Shown here piece by piece: positions 24,508-33,816 of a stretch of 64,000 nucleotides of DNA. Position numbers and translations under genes: made by a program. The stretch's first letter is position 1; every line of letters starts with the position of its first letter. Source of the stretch: Kiritimatiellia bacterium (GTDB lineage Bacteria; Verrucomicrobiota; Kiritimatiellia; RFP12; UBA1067); the NCBI GenBank assembly GCA_017406465.1, contig JAFQYM010000010.1:1-64000 (forward strand). Direction: 5' to 3'. The notes under the pieces were generated by a model. It did not search any database and was not told where the DNA came from. It was given only the letters and a program-made list of their open reading frames with translations.

Positions 24508-24526
24508 GTCGTCCATAAGGAGAGAG

Positions 24527-24937
24527 ATGGAACAAGCAACGAAGAGGATATCGATCGAGTATCGCGTGCCGTATGCCGACACAGACATGATGGGTGTAGT
24601 CTACTATGGCAACTACCTGACGATGTTCGAGCGTGCGCGCAATGAGCTGATGCGCGCGTGCGGCTACACCTACAAGGAGTGCGAGGCCGAAGGATGGGGC
24701 CTTCCCGTGACGCATGCGGAGTGCGACTACCGCGGGAGCGCGCATTACGACGACCTGCTCGAGATTTCCGCGTGGATCAAGGAGCAGAAGGGCGTTCGTC
24801 TCGAGATCGCCTGTGAAATCAGGCGGAAGGGCGAGGACAAGGTTCTTGTAAGCGGCTTCACGCGCCACGCCTTCATCGATCTCGCCACGTTCCGGCCCTG
24901 TCCGCCTCCGGAGCGCTTTCGTAAGATGATCGGCTGA
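24527..24937 (+). CDS. ybgC: YbgC-type acyl-CoA thioesterase (4HBT hotdog fold)
   Basis: A 136-residue cytoplasmic thioesterase. The signature YADTDMMGVVYYGNY (residues 16-30) carries the catalytic Asp of the 4HBT family, followed by ERARNELMRACGYTYKE and the long strand pattern of a hotdog fold. The start is ATG 24527 behind AAGGAG; the open frame extends upstream but that part is before the promoter. In many bacteria YbgC belongs to the Tol-Pal cluster, but no tol genes are here. The GH92 gene follows 27 bp downstream and may share the transcript. Confidence 0.88.
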   Translation: MEQATKRISIEYRVPYADTDMMGVVYYGNYLTMFERARNELMRACGYTYKECEAEGWGLPVTHAECDYRGSAHYDDLLEISAWIKEQKGVRLEIACEIRRKGEDKVLVSGFTRHAFIDLATFRPCPPPERFRKMIG

Positions 24938-24964
24938 CGGAACAGTAAGGAAAAGGAGAAAGAA

Positions 24965-27106
24965 ATGAGAAAACAGATGGTTGCGGCCGCGTTCGGCGCG
25001 GCAATTCTTGCGGTTGCGGCGGATTCCGCCGTAAGCCACGTCGATCCCTTCGTCGGGACGGCAGGGACGGGGCACACGTTCCCCGCGGCATGCGTTCCCT
25101 TCGGGCTTGTTCAGGCGGGGCCAGACACCGGCAACGGCGACTGGGATCACTGCTCTGGCTACAGGTTCGGCGACACCTCGATCCTCGGCTTTTCGCAGAC
25201 GCACCTCAACGGCACCGGCTGTCCAGACCTCGGCGACGTCAGGCTCCTGCCGTTCGTCGGATCGGCAGTTCCCGATTCCGTCGCATACGACAAGGCGAGC
25301 GAGAGCGCGAAGCCCGGCCTCTATGCCGTCACGCTTGCCGGCGGCGTAAAAGTCGAGGTCTCCGCGACCGAACGCTGCGCGATCTACCGCATCTCCTATC
25401 CGAAGGGCGCGCGCAGCCGTCTCCTCGTTGACCCTCGTTGGTGCATCACAAGGGGCCGGGCGCCCGCCGAGTGCATCCGTTCGTGCGACGTAGCGCCAGA
25501 CGGCAAGACAGGCGTCTCCGGCAAGGTCGTCGTCAACAACTGGGTAAAGCGTACCTATGCTTTTAAAGTCGAGTTCAACCGCCCGTTCGTCTCGGAGCGG
25601 GACCTCGTGTTCGACTTTGCCCCCTCGGACGCATCGCTTGTCGTCAAAGTCGCGTTCTCCGCGCTCGGCGGCGTCACGGATGCAGAGAGGAACATGAAGG
25701 CGGAGATCCCGGGCTGGGACTTCGACCGCGTCGCATCTGCCGCGGCCGAGAAGTGGGAAAATGCGCTCTCGTGCGTTGCCGTTGAGGGCGACGAGGCGCA
25801 GAAGCGCAATTTCTACACATCCCTCTATCATCTCTTCATCCAGCCGAACGACATCTCCGACGCAGGACAGTCGCCGTACTATTCCACGCTTTCCACGTGG
25901 GACACGTTCCGTGCTGCGCATCCGCTCTACACGATCCTCGTTCCCGAGCGCATTCCCGGCATGGTGCGTTCAATGCAGCGGCAAGGCGAGTTCACGGGGT
26001 ATCTCCCGATATGGACGCTCTGGGGCCGCGACAACCAGTGCATGATCGGCACACACTCGGTGCCTGTTCTCGTCGACGCATACCTCAAGGGCTTCCCCGG
26101 CGAATGGGAGAGCGTCTACGCGCAGATCAAGGAGACGCTGACTAAGAAACACGAAGGCCGCCACAAGGAGCAGTGGGATCTCCTCGACAAGTACGGCTAC
26201 TATCCGTTCGACATAATCAAGGGAGAATCCGTCTCTCGCACGATGGAGTGCGCCTACGACGACTGGTGCGCCGGGAAGATGGCTGAGAAGCTTGGCCGTG
26301 CGGACGACGCGGCGTTCTTCTTCAAGCGCGCCGGGAACTGGCGGAACGTGTTCGATCCCTCGGTCAGCCTCGCGCGCGGCAAGGACTCGAAGGGCAAGTG
26401 GCGCGAGCCGTTCGACCCATACGCACTCGGCTATGGCGACAAGAGCGACTTCACCGAGGGCAACGCCTTCCAGTATACGTGGCACGTGATGCAGGATCCA
26501 GACGGTCTCGTCGAGGCGATGGGCGGGCGCGAGGCATTCGTGAAGCGGCTTGACGGGCTTTTCGAGCAGCCCGAGAAGGTGAAAGGGGATGTTCTCGATG
26601 TCACGGGGCTTATAGGCCAGTACGTCCACGGCAACGAGCCGAGCCACCATGTCATCTACTTCTACACGCTCGTCGGCGAACGCGACAAAACGGCGCGCCG
26701 CGTCCGCGACGTCTTCGACAGGTTCTATCTCCCGAAGCCGGACGGGCTCTGCGGAAACGACGACTGCGGGCAGATGAGCGCGTGGTACGTCTTCTCTGCG
26801 CTCGGGTTCTATCCGTTCAACCCGTGCGGCGGAACATACGTCCTCGGTGCGCCGCAGATTCCCAAGGCGACGGTGAGGCTTGCAAGCCGCCGAGACGGCG
26901 GCTCCCCCAGTCACGGCGACTCTGACTGGGAAAGCCGGCATCCTGCCGGCGGAGAAAAAACGCTGACAATCATAGCCAGGAACCTCTCTTGCGAGAACAA
27001 GTACGTGAAGTCTGTGACGTTCAACGGCAAGACCCTCGACAAGACGATCGAGCACGCCGATCTTATGGCCGGGGGCGAACTCGTCTTCGAAATGACGGCC
27101 AAGTAA
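24965..27106 (+). CDS. Exported GH92 alpha-mannosidase with an in-frame palindromic insertion
   Basis: A 713-residue exo-alpha-mannosidase-type enzyme, calcium-dependent in known members and typical of N-glycan or mannan breakdown. A signal peptide ends near residue 22 (AAILAVAADS). Family blocks: VDPFVGTAGTGHTFPAACVP split from FGLVQAGPDTG, FSQTHLNGTGCPDLGD, DAGQSPYYSTLSTWDTFR, LWGRDNQCMIGTHSVP, EGNAFQYTW, GNEPSHHVIY and NDDCGQMSAWYVFSALGFYP. Near the C-terminus, about 23 residues (after ATVRLAS) come from three consecutive hairpins at 26885-26950; the family sequence resumes at KTLTIIARNLS. The insert is in the terminal beta domain, away from the active site, so activity may persist. AAGGAG-like sequence supports the start. 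Confidence 0.93.
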   Translation: MRKQMVAAAFGAAILAVAADSAVSHVDPFVGTAGTGHTFPAACVPFGLVQAGPDTGNGDWDHCSGYRFGDTSILGFSQTHLNGTGCPDLGDVRLLPFVGSAVPDSVAYDKASESAKPGLYAVTLAGGVKVEVSATERCAIYRISYPKGARSRLLVDPRWCITRGRAPAECIRSCDVAPDGKTGVSGKVVVNNWVKRTYAFKVEFNRPFVSERDLVFDFAPSDASLVVKVAFSALGGVTDAERNMKAEIPGWDFDRVASAAAEKWENALSCVAVEGDEAQKRNFYTSLYHLFIQPNDISDAGQSPYYSTLSTWDTFRAAHPLYTILVPERIPGMVRSMQRQGEFTGYLPIWTLWGRDNQCMIGTHSVPVLVDAYLKGFPGEWESVYAQIKETLTKKHEGRHKEQWDLLDKYGYYPFDIIKGESVSRTMECAYDDWCAGKMAEKLGRADDAAFFFKRAGNWRNVFDPSVSLARGKDSKGKWREPFDPYALGYGDKSDFTEGNAFQYTWHVMQDPDGLVEAMGGREAFVKRLDGLFEQPEKVKGDVLDVTGLIGQYVHGNEPSHHVIYFYTLVGERDKTARRVRDVFDRFYLPKPDGLCGNDDCGQMSAWYVFSALGFYPFNPCGGTYVLGAPQIPKATVRLASRRDGGSPSHGDSDWESRHPAGGEKTLTIIARNLSCENKYVKSVTFNGKTLDKTIEHADLMAGGELVFEMTAK
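26885..26950. repeat. Three consecutive hairpins inserted in frame in the GH92 gene
   Basis: AGCCGCC-GAGAC-GGCGGCT (26885-26903), CCCAGTCA...TGACTGGG (26906-26930) and GCCGGCA-TCC-TGCCGGC (26934-26950), each a perfect inverted repeat. The encoded residues (Arg, Gly, Ser, Pro, Asp rich) have no counterpart expected in the enzyme. Confidence 0.7.
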
Positions 27107-27135
27107 GATTGTTTCAGGTTTTTGCCTCAGGCCAA

Positions 27136-27165
27136 TTGACAGGTAGAGCCGAAAACTGATATACT
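27136..27165 (+). promoter_or_regulatory. Promoter of the tRNA-Cys gene
   Basis: TTGACA at 27136-27141, 18-bp spacer, TATACT at 27160-27165. Confidence 0.7.
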
Positions 27166-27189
27166 ACTCCCAGTTTGGTTCAAACCATA

Positions 27190-27263
27190 GGTGGGATGGC
27201 CGAGCGGTTAGGTAGCGGACTGCAAATCCGCTTACAGCGGTTCAACTCCGCTTCCCACCTCCA
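27190..27263 (+). tRNA. tRNA-Cys (GCA)
   Basis: The acceptor stem GGTGGGA (27190-27196) pairs with TCCCACC (27253-27259). Anticodon loop CTGCAAA with anticodon GCA. The T-arm carries GGTTCAACTCC. A discriminator U and an encoded CCA (27261-27263) complete the gene. Confidence 0.93.
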
Positions 27264-27272
27264 TTAACTCCG

Positions 27273-27710
27273 ATGCTGAACAAGAAGAGTGCAGATGCCG
27301 TGGCGGCGGTTTTGACCGCCGTCGCCTGGTTTTGGACGGCGTTCGAATGCAGTACGATAGGAATCGACGTCTTCGACATGATTCTCCTGAAGGAGCGTAC
27401 GGGCGGTCTCTTCGTCTGGATTCTTGCGGCGGTGCTGACCGTTCTCACGTTCCTCTGGATGCGTCCCCATCTCATCACTCGCGCCATAATGGGCATCTTC
27501 ATGCTCCTGCCCGCCACGGTGTTCCGCTTCACGCGGCTGATGGTGCCCGAGAGCGGCTTCGCGCCGGTCCATCTGCTCGTCGGCTTCATGTACATCCTTG
27601 CCGTGATCGGCATGTACGGGATGTTCTATCCGTGGAAGATCGAGAAGATTTTCGGCATCGGCGACGGGAAGGAACATAAGCCGGGCAGGGAGGACGAGGG
27701 GGGTACTTGA
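27273..27710 (+). CDS. Small integral membrane protein, function unknown
   Basis: 145 residues with four hydrophobic segments (about 8-28, 47-63, 68-90 and 100-122) and a charged C-terminus (KEHKPGREDEGG). No family recognised. It starts 10 bp after tRNA-Cys with no clear ribosome-binding site, so it may be read through from the tRNA promoter. Its stop overlaps the TTG start of the Na/Pi cotransporter gene (TTGA), implying coupling and perhaps an accessory role. Confidence 0.65.
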   Translation: MLNKKSADAVAAVLTAVAWFWTAFECSTIGIDVFDMILLKERTGGLFVWILAAVLTVLTFLWMRPHLITRAIMGIFMLLPATVFRFTRLMVPESGFAPVHLLVGFMYILAVIGMYGMFYPWKIEKIFGIGDGKEHKPGREDEGGT

Positions 27711-29407
27711 GCCTGCTCTGGACGATCCTCCCACCACTCCTCGGCGGTCTCGGGCTCTTCCTGCTCGGGATGAAGCATCTGTCCGAGGGCCTGCAGGCGA
27801 CGGCCGGCGGGGGATTGCGCAGCTTCATGGCGAAGGCGACGAGCCACCGCATCGTCGGCGTGGGCTCTGGCATCATCTCGACGATGATCGTCCAGTCGTC
27901 GTCGATAATCACAGTGATGCTCGTCGGCTTCGTGTCGACCGCCCTCATGACTCTCCCGCAGGCGTTCGCGGTTCTCATCGGCGCGAACATCGGCACGACC
28001 GCGACGGTGTGGATAATCGCCTATGCGCCCGATCCGCAGCTCCTCGGCTTCATTGGCCTCGCCTTGGGCGGAGTCCTGTACTTCTTCCTGCGCGGCGAGC
28101 GCGTCCACAACCTGGGGCTCACGGTGATAGGCCTCGGCCTCGTCTTCCTCGGGCTCTACATAATGTCGAAGGGCGTCTCGCCGATCCGCGAGAACCCCGA
28201 GGTGTCCGCGATCTTCACGCGCATGAGCGCCGAGCACATGTCGGGCGTCTTCCTCATCGCCCTCTGCGCGATGCTCCTCACTGCCGTCATACAGTCTTCC
28301 GCCGCGACGATCGCGATCGCGATGGCGTTGGCGACGCAGGGCCTCATCTCCTACGAAGTCGCGATAGCCGTCCTCTTCGGCGCGAACGTCGGCACGACGG
28401 CGACGGGCTGGATAGCCGCGATCGGCGGCACTGCCGACGCAAAGCGCACGGCGCTTTCCCACACGCTCTCAAACCTGCTCGGCTCCATTGCGCTTATCTG
28501 GTTCTTCCCGCTCTTCGTGAAGCTGGGGCAGGCCCTGTTCCCGAAGTGGGGCGTCGCCGAGACGGTCATCGTTTCGGGCCACGAGGTGAAGGCGTTCACC
28601 CACATGATGGCGCCGATAGCCGTCACCGACACGATCTTCGCCATCTGCCGCGGAATAATCTTCTTCCCGTTCGTGAAGCCGTTCTGCCGCCTCGTCGAGC
28701 GCATCGTGCCGCAGCCCGCGGACGAGAAGCCGCATCTTTCGGCGCTTCACTTCGGCGCGCGGCTCTCGCCCGTCATCGCATGCGACCAGGCGCTGATGGA
28801 GGTGGACTTCATGAAGCGCTCGGATCTCGAGCTCCTCGACTGCTCGCGCAAGGTCATCTCCGGCGCGACCGAAGACGACGACGGCCCAGAGCGGCACATC
28901 GTCCACCGCGAGGACATTCTCGACAACGTCCAGAAGGAGGTCACCGAGTTCCTCGGGAGCATCATGTCGAAGCGTCTTGCGCGCGACGTCGCCGAGAGGG
29001 CGCAGCGGCTCCTTAGGCTCACGGACGAGCTGGAGTCGGTCTCCGACGAGTGCGCGACGGTCCTCAAGGTAGTGAAACGTCTCAGGAAGCAGGGCCAGAG
29101 GATGTCCGAGCAGTCCGTCGCTCTTCTTCTCGACGTTCACGACAAGGTGGCGTCGTTCGCGGCCGACATAACGCCGCTCATCCGCTCGCCGCGCATCGCC
29201 TTCGACCTCGAATCCCTGCAGAAGCGCTCGTCCGAGCTCCACGCCTTCATCCGCGAGTGCCGCCGCATCCAGCTCGGCCGCGTCGGGCCCGAGGATCCCG
29301 GCTCGTCCGTGCGCGTTCTCGGAGAGCTCGACATCATCAACGCTTACGAGCGCATCCGCGCCTACTACCTCAACTGCGCCGAGACCCTCGCAGGCGGCAA
29401 GCGCTAA
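27707..29407 (+). CDS. Na+/phosphate cotransporter (NptA type) with PhoU-like C-terminal domain
   Basis: A 566-residue membrane protein. The two inverted repeats carry the substrate signature: MIVQSSSIITVMLVGFV (about residue 62) with GANIGTTATVW, and TAVIQSSAATIAIAMALA with GANVGTTATGW. About nine membrane segments are followed by a cytoplasmic C-terminal helical region (about 360-566) with PhoU-like helices. It imports inorganic phosphate with sodium. The start is TTG overlapping the upstream stop. Length is usual for the fused type. Confidence 0.9.
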   Translation: MSLLWTILPPLLGGLGLFLLGMKHLSEGLQATAGGGLRSFMAKATSHRIVGVGSGIISTMIVQSSSIITVMLVGFVSTALMTLPQAFAVLIGANIGTTATVWIIAYAPDPQLLGFIGLALGGVLYFFLRGERVHNLGLTVIGLGLVFLGLYIMSKGVSPIRENPEVSAIFTRMSAEHMSGVFLIALCAMLLTAVIQSSAATIAIAMALATQGLISYEVAIAVLFGANVGTTATGWIAAIGGTADAKRTALSHTLSNLLGSIALIWFFPLFVKLGQALFPKWGVAETVIVSGHEVKAFTHMMAPIAVTDTIFAICRGIIFFPFVKPFCRLVERIVPQPADEKPHLSALHFGARLSPVIACDQALMEVDFMKRSDLELLDCSRKVISGATEDDDGPERHIVHREDILDNVQKEVTEFLGSIMSKRLARDVAERAQRLLRLTDELESVSDECATVLKVVKRLRKQGQRMSEQSVALLLDVHDKVASFAADITPLIRSPRIAFDLESLQKRSSELHAFIRECRRIQLGRVGPEDPGSSVRVLGELDIINAYERIRAYYLNCAETLAGGKR

Positions 29408-29416
29408 AAACAGCCC

Positions 29417-29446
29417 AAAAGCCCGATTGCATCCGCCCATGGGTTT
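29417..29446 (+). terminator. Possible weak terminator after the Na/Pi cotransporter gene
   Basis: AAAAGCCC near 29417-29424 can pair with GGGTTTTT at 29441-29448, followed by T-rich DNA. The pairing also overlaps the upstream part of the rpsA promoter, so its role is uncertain. Confidence 0.35.
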
Positions 29447-29450
29447 TTGG

Positions 29451-29531
29451 TATACTATATAGCTCCGCGCCCAAAGACGGGGCGGACGCGGCAGAAAACC
29501 GCGAACATCAACAAACTAAAGCAAAGCACAA
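29451..29531 (+). promoter_or_regulatory. rpsA promoter (-10 TATACT) and 5' leader
   Basis: TTTTTGGTATACT ends at 29456. The leader can form a GC hairpin (CCGCGCCC with GGGGCGG, about 29465-29489) and ends in an A-rich, unstructured stretch with no Shine-Dalgarno sequence before the ATG at 29532. Known rpsA leaders in proteobacteria also lack a strong SD and are autoregulated by S1; the same logic may apply here. Confidence 0.5.
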
Positions 29532-31292
29532 ATGGCAATCAGAAAGCCGACTCCCAAGGGAGAAAAGTCCGCCGCGATGGCGGAGCTTCTCGCCCAGGCA
29601 GGGCAGGAGTCGAAGTTCAAGAACGGTAGCCTCGTAGAAGGCACCATAAGCGCAGTCAAGGGCGACGACGTCATCGTCGACATCGGTTACAAGAGCGCTG
29701 GCACGATCGACATCTCCGAATTCGGAGAGGGCGCCGAGGTCAAGCCCGGCGACAAGGTCACGGTTATGCTCCGCGAGCTCGAGAACGACAAGACCGGCAT
29801 GGTCGTCCTCTCCAAGCGCGCCGCGGACGAGAAGATCCGTTGGGAGAAGATCCTCGAGCGCTATGTCGAGGGATGCGTCGTGACGGGCACGATCAAGAGC
29901 GCCGTCAGGGGCGGTCTCCTCGTCCAGATCGACGACGTGGAGGCGTTCCTCCCCGGCAGCCAGATCGAAGTCGCTCCCGTCAAGGACCTCGAGCCCTACG
30001 TCGGGCAGACCTACGACTTCAAGGTCATCAAGATTTCCAACGAGAGGCGCAACCTCATCGTTTCCCGCCGCGAGCTCATCGAGGGCGTCCAGGCCGAGAA
30101 GAAGGCCGAGCTCCTCGCCTCGCTCCAGAAGGGCGAGATCCGCAAGGGCCGCGTGAAGAACATCACCGACTTCGGCGCGTTCGTCTCCATCGACGACGCG
30201 ATCGACGGGCTCCTCCACATCACCGACATGAGCTGGGCGCGCATCAAGCACCCGAGCGAGCTCATCAAGGTCGGCCAGGAGCTTGACGTCATGGTGCTCG
30301 ACGTCGACCGCGAGCGCGAGCGCGTTTCGCTCGGCCTCAAGCAGACCATGCCCAATCCGTGGGACGCCATCCAGGACCAGTTCCCGGTCGGCGCGCGCGT
30401 GCAGGGCAAGGTCGTCAATCTCGCCGCCTACGGTGCGTTCGTCGAAATCGCCCCCGGCATCGAGGGTCTCGTCCACATCTCCGAGTTCAGCTGGACCAAG
30501 CGCGTCGCCCGCGCGAGCGACATGCTCAACGTCGGCGATGAAGTCCAGGTCGTCGTCCTTTCGATCGACGTCGAGAACCAGAAGATCGCCCTCGGCATCC
30601 GCCAGACCCAGGCGAACCCCTGGGACACGGTCCAGGACCGCTTCCCGGTCGGCTCGAAGGTCAAGGGCAAGGTTCGCAACTTCACGGCGTACGGTGCGTT
30701 CGTCGAGCTCGAAGAGGGCATCGACGGCATGATCCACGTCAGCGACATGAGCTGGACCAGGAAGATCAACCATCCGTCGGAGTGCCTCCAGAAGGGCCAG
30801 GAAGTCGAGGCGGTCGTTCTCGACGTCAACCCGAAGGAGCAGCGCATCTCTCTCGGCCTCAAGCAGGCCCAGACCGATCCGTGGACGGAAATCGCCACCA
30901 AGTACCCGGTCGGCATGGTCGTCAAGGGCAAGGTCTCCAAGGTCGCCTCGTTCGGCGCGTTCGTCGAGCTCGAGGACGGCGTCGACGGTCTCGTCCACAT
31001 CTCCCAGATCTCCGACCAGCGCGTCGAGAAGGTCAAGGACGCTCTCGACGTCGGCCAGGAGGTCGAGGCCAGGGTCGTCAAGGTTGACCGCGCAGAGCGC
31101 CGCATCGGCCTCTCCATCCGCGCGATGTCGATGACCGAGGACGAAGTCAAGGCCCTCGAGGCAGAGGCCGCAGGCGAGACGCCCGCGTCGACCTCGACCA
31201 AGACGGCCGGCAGCGAATCGCTCGGCGGTCTTTCCGCCGCGTTCGACAACGCCTTCGCCAACGTCGAGTGGCAGCCCGGCGAGTCCAACTAA
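29532..31292 (+). CDS. rpsA: 30S ribosomal protein S1
   Basis: A 586-residue RNA-binding protein that helps the ribosome to bind mRNA. Six S1 (OB-fold) repeats can be counted, the last four with near-identical phrases: GRVKNITDFGAFVSID, GKVVNLAAYGAFVEI, GKVRNFTAYGAFVELEEG and GKVSKVASFGAFVELEDG. Each is followed by a linker of the type DVVERISLGLKQ. The C-terminal tail after residue about 545 is Ala/Gly/Ser rich. Length and repeat number match typical S1. It is followed 24 bp later by rpmB, and no SD precedes the ATG. Confidence 0.96.
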   Translation: MAIRKPTPKGEKSAAMAELLAQAGQESKFKNGSLVEGTISAVKGDDVIVDIGYKSAGTIDISEFGEGAEVKPGDKVTVMLRELENDKTGMVVLSKRAADEKIRWEKILERYVEGCVVTGTIKSAVRGGLLVQIDDVEAFLPGSQIEVAPVKDLEPYVGQTYDFKVIKISNERRNLIVSRRELIEGVQAEKKAELLASLQKGEIRKGRVKNITDFGAFVSIDDAIDGLLHITDMSWARIKHPSELIKVGQELDVMVLDVDRERERVSLGLKQTMPNPWDAIQDQFPVGARVQGKVVNLAAYGAFVEIAPGIEGLVHISEFSWTKRVARASDMLNVGDEVQVVVLSIDVENQKIALGIRQTQANPWDTVQDRFPVGSKVKGKVRNFTAYGAFVELEEGIDGMIHVSDMSWTRKINHPSECLQKGQEVEAVVLDVNPKEQRISLGLKQAQTDPWTEIATKYPVGMVVKGKVSKVASFGAFVELEDGVDGLVHISQISDQRVEKVKDALDVGQEVEARVVKVDRAERRIGLSIRAMSMTEDEVKALEAEAAGETPASTSTKTAGSESLGGLSAAFDNAFANVEWQPGESN

Positions 31293-31316
31293 CCCCCAGA
31301 CGAAAGGAACACGAAA

Positions 31317-31565
31317 ATGTCAAGAGTCTGTGAAATCTGCGGCAAGGGGCCTTCGGTCGGCAATGTCGTCGTCCGCAAGGGTTCGCCGAAGTACAAGGGC
31401 GGCATCGGTCTCCACACGACCGGCATCACGAAGCGTCGCTTTCTCCCGAACCTCCAGACCGTCCGCGCGACGGATGGCAAGGGCAATACGAAGCGCATGA
31501 CCGTCTGCGCCCGCTGCATCAAGGCCGGCAAAGTAGTTAAGGCTACCAAGGCTGCGAAGAAGTAA
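31317..31565 (+). CDS. rpmB: 50S ribosomal protein L28
   Basis: 82 residues with the L28 start SRVCEICGKGPSVGN, the central KRRFLPNLQTVRA strand and a C-terminal CARCIKAGKV. The two CxxC pairs (Cys5/Cys8 and Cys63/Cys66 region) indicate a zinc-binding form. AAAGGA lies upstream of the ATG. Co-transcription with rpsA is likely. Confidence 0.95.
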   Translation: MSRVCEICGKGPSVGNVVVRKGSPKYKGGIGLHTTGITKRRFLPNLQTVRATDGKGNTKRMTVCARCIKAGKVVKATKAAKK

Positions 31566-31582
31566 TTCAAACTGAAATCTAA

Positions 31583-32608
<1,026 letters not shown>

Positions 32609-32631
32609 CGCTTCTGGCGACAAGGCAAAAA

Positions 32632-32664
32632 GAGGCCGCGGCACATCTGCCGCGGCCTCCTTTT
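32632..32664 (+). terminator. Rho-independent terminator after gapA
   Basis: Perfect 12-bp stem GAGGCCGCGGCA / TGCCGCGGCCTC around CATC, followed by CTTTT. Confidence 0.9.
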
Positions 32665-32671
32665 GTTTTCA

Positions 32672-32754
32672 CAGATTTTTGCAAGTTGGAGTAGCTGTGT
32701 GGCGGCGGTGCTACTGGGCTCTAACGAGGCCTTCTCGCCATTTGTAAAAATCTG
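32672..32754. repeat. Inverted repeat between gapA and the tRNA genes
   Basis: CAGATTTTTGCAA (32672-32684) is answered by TTGTAAAAATCTG (32742-32754), 12 of 13 paired, around 57 bp. No gene lies inside. It might be the remnant of a small inverted-repeat element. Confidence 0.5.
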
Positions 32755-32765
32755 AAAATCCCCCC

Positions 32766-32795
32766 TTGCGGGCTGTCGGGGTAATATGGTATACT
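32766..32795 (+). promoter_or_regulatory. Promoter of tRNA-Asp/tRNA-Gln
   Basis: TTGCGG at 32766-32771, 18-bp spacer, TATACT at 32790-32795; tRNA-Asp starts 23 bp later. Confidence 0.6.
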
Positions 32796-32817
32796 ACTCA
32801 TCACTTTTCGGAGCAAC

Positions 32818-32894
32818 GGGGTTGTGGCGCAATTGGTTAGCGCACTGGACTGTCGATCCGGGGGTTGCGGGTTCGAGCCCCGTCGACCCCGCCA
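32818..32894 (+). tRNA. tRNA-Asp (GTC)
   Basis: The acceptor stem GGGGTTG (32818-32824) pairs with CGACCCC (32884-32890). Anticodon loop CTGTCGA gives GTC. T-arm GGGTTCGAGCCC; encoded CCA at 32892-32894. Confidence 0.95.
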
Positions 32895-32913
32895 ATCTGA
32901 AAAGAAAGGCGAT

Positions 32914-32987
32914 TGCCTCGTGGTGTAATGGTAGCACCGCAGATTCTGATTCTGCTTGTTGGGGTTCGAGTCCCTGCGAGGCAACCA
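32914..32987 (+). tRNA. tRNA-Gln (CTG)
   Basis: Acceptor stem TGCCTCG (32914-32920) with CGAGGCA (32977-32983). The anticodon loop TTCTGAT gives CTG, closed by GCAGA/TCTGC. T-arm GGGTTCGAGTCCC; encoded CCA at 32985-32987. It is 19 bp behind tRNA-Asp, in the same transcript. Confidence 0.93.
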
Positions 32988-33006
32988 ATGCACGAAGAAG
33001 AAAAAA

Positions 33007-33032
33007 CCTCGGCCACAAGCCGGGGCTTTTTT
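33007..33032 (+). terminator. Rho-independent terminator after tRNA-Gln
   Basis: Stem CCTCGGC / GCCGGGG (one T-G pair) around CACAA, then CTTTTTT. The T run abuts the TATAAT box of the next gene. Confidence 0.85.
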
Positions 33033-33034
33033 GT

Positions 33035-33040
33035 TATAAT
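33035..33040 (+). promoter_or_regulatory. -10 box of the SDR/phosphoesterase pair
   Basis: TATAAT directly behind the tRNA terminator; 11 nt to the ATG at 33052, no room for an SD. Confidence 0.55.
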
Positions 33041-33051
33041 CCTCGTCAAAC

Positions 33052-33816
33052 ATGAACGTTCTCATCACAGGGGCAAGCTCTGGAATCGGCGAGGCGCTCG
33101 CGCTTGAGTGCGCGAAGCGCGGCGACCGGCTTTTCCTCTGCGGGCGCGACCGCTCTCGGCTCGACGCCGTGGCGGACGCGTGCCGTGCGGCGGGCGCGAC
33201 GGTCTGCGCTGACAAGGTCGATGTCGCAGACGAGGCGGCGATGCGCGAATGGATTGTATCGTGCGACGCCGACGCTCCTCTCGACCGCGTTTTCGCGAAC
33301 GCGGGAGTCGGAACCGGCATCGAGGACGAGGCGAACGTGCGCCGCACCTTTGCGACGAACGTCGGCGGAGTCGTCAATGCGGTTCTTCCGGCAGTCGAGT
33401 TGTTTCGCCGTCGCGGCGCGGGTGGGCAGATCGTGATCACCGCTTCCATTGCGGGCTACGGCCCCTTAAAGAGCTGCCCAGCGTATTCCGCGACGAAGGC
33501 ATGCGTCAAGACGTGGGGGCTCGCCCTGCGTGGCATGCTGCGATCCGAGGGAATCAAGGTGTCGGTCGTGTGCCCCGGCTTCGTCCGCTCTCGCATCACC
33601 GAGCGGAACACATGCCCGATGCCGTTTTTCATGGAGGCCGACAAGGCCGCCCGCGTGATCCTGAGGCGCGTCGACCGCAATGTCGGGCTTATCGCGTTTC
33701 CATGGCCGATGCGCCTCGCGTCGTGGGGGCTGTCCATTCTGCCGTTCTGGATGAACGAACTCGTCAACCGCATGCTGCCCGAGAAGGTCGCCGCAGGAAG
33801 GCCGAAGGTGCTGTGA
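33052..33816 (+). CDS. Short-chain dehydrogenase/reductase
   Basis: 254 residues of the classical SDR fold. The NAD(P)-binding motif TGASSGIGE is at residues 6-14, FANAG matches the NAG motif, and the active site is Ser (ITASIAGYG) with YSATKAC (Tyr-x-x-x-Lys). The substrate is unknown; the C-terminus (MRLASWGLSILPFWMNELVNRML) is hydrophobic and could touch the membrane. The gene overlaps the next one (GTGA), so the two are translationally coupled. Confidence 0.88.
   Translation: MNVLITGASSGIGEALALECAKRGDRLFLCGRDRSRLDAVADACRAAGATVCADKVDVADEAAMREWIVSCDADAPLDRVFANAGVGTGIEDEANVRRTFATNVGGVVNAVLPAVELFRRRGAGGQIVITASIAGYGPLKSCPAYSATKACVKTWGLALRGMLRSEGIKVSVVCPGFVRSRITERNTCPMPFFMEADKAARVILRRVDRNVGLIAFPWPMRLASWGLSILPFWMNELVNRMLPEKVAAGRPKVL

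Noticed and set aside
32721..33449. 242-codon minus-strand frame across the tRNA genes
   Set aside because: Reads through two clear tRNA genes and a terminator; the common artefact of translated tRNA sequence.
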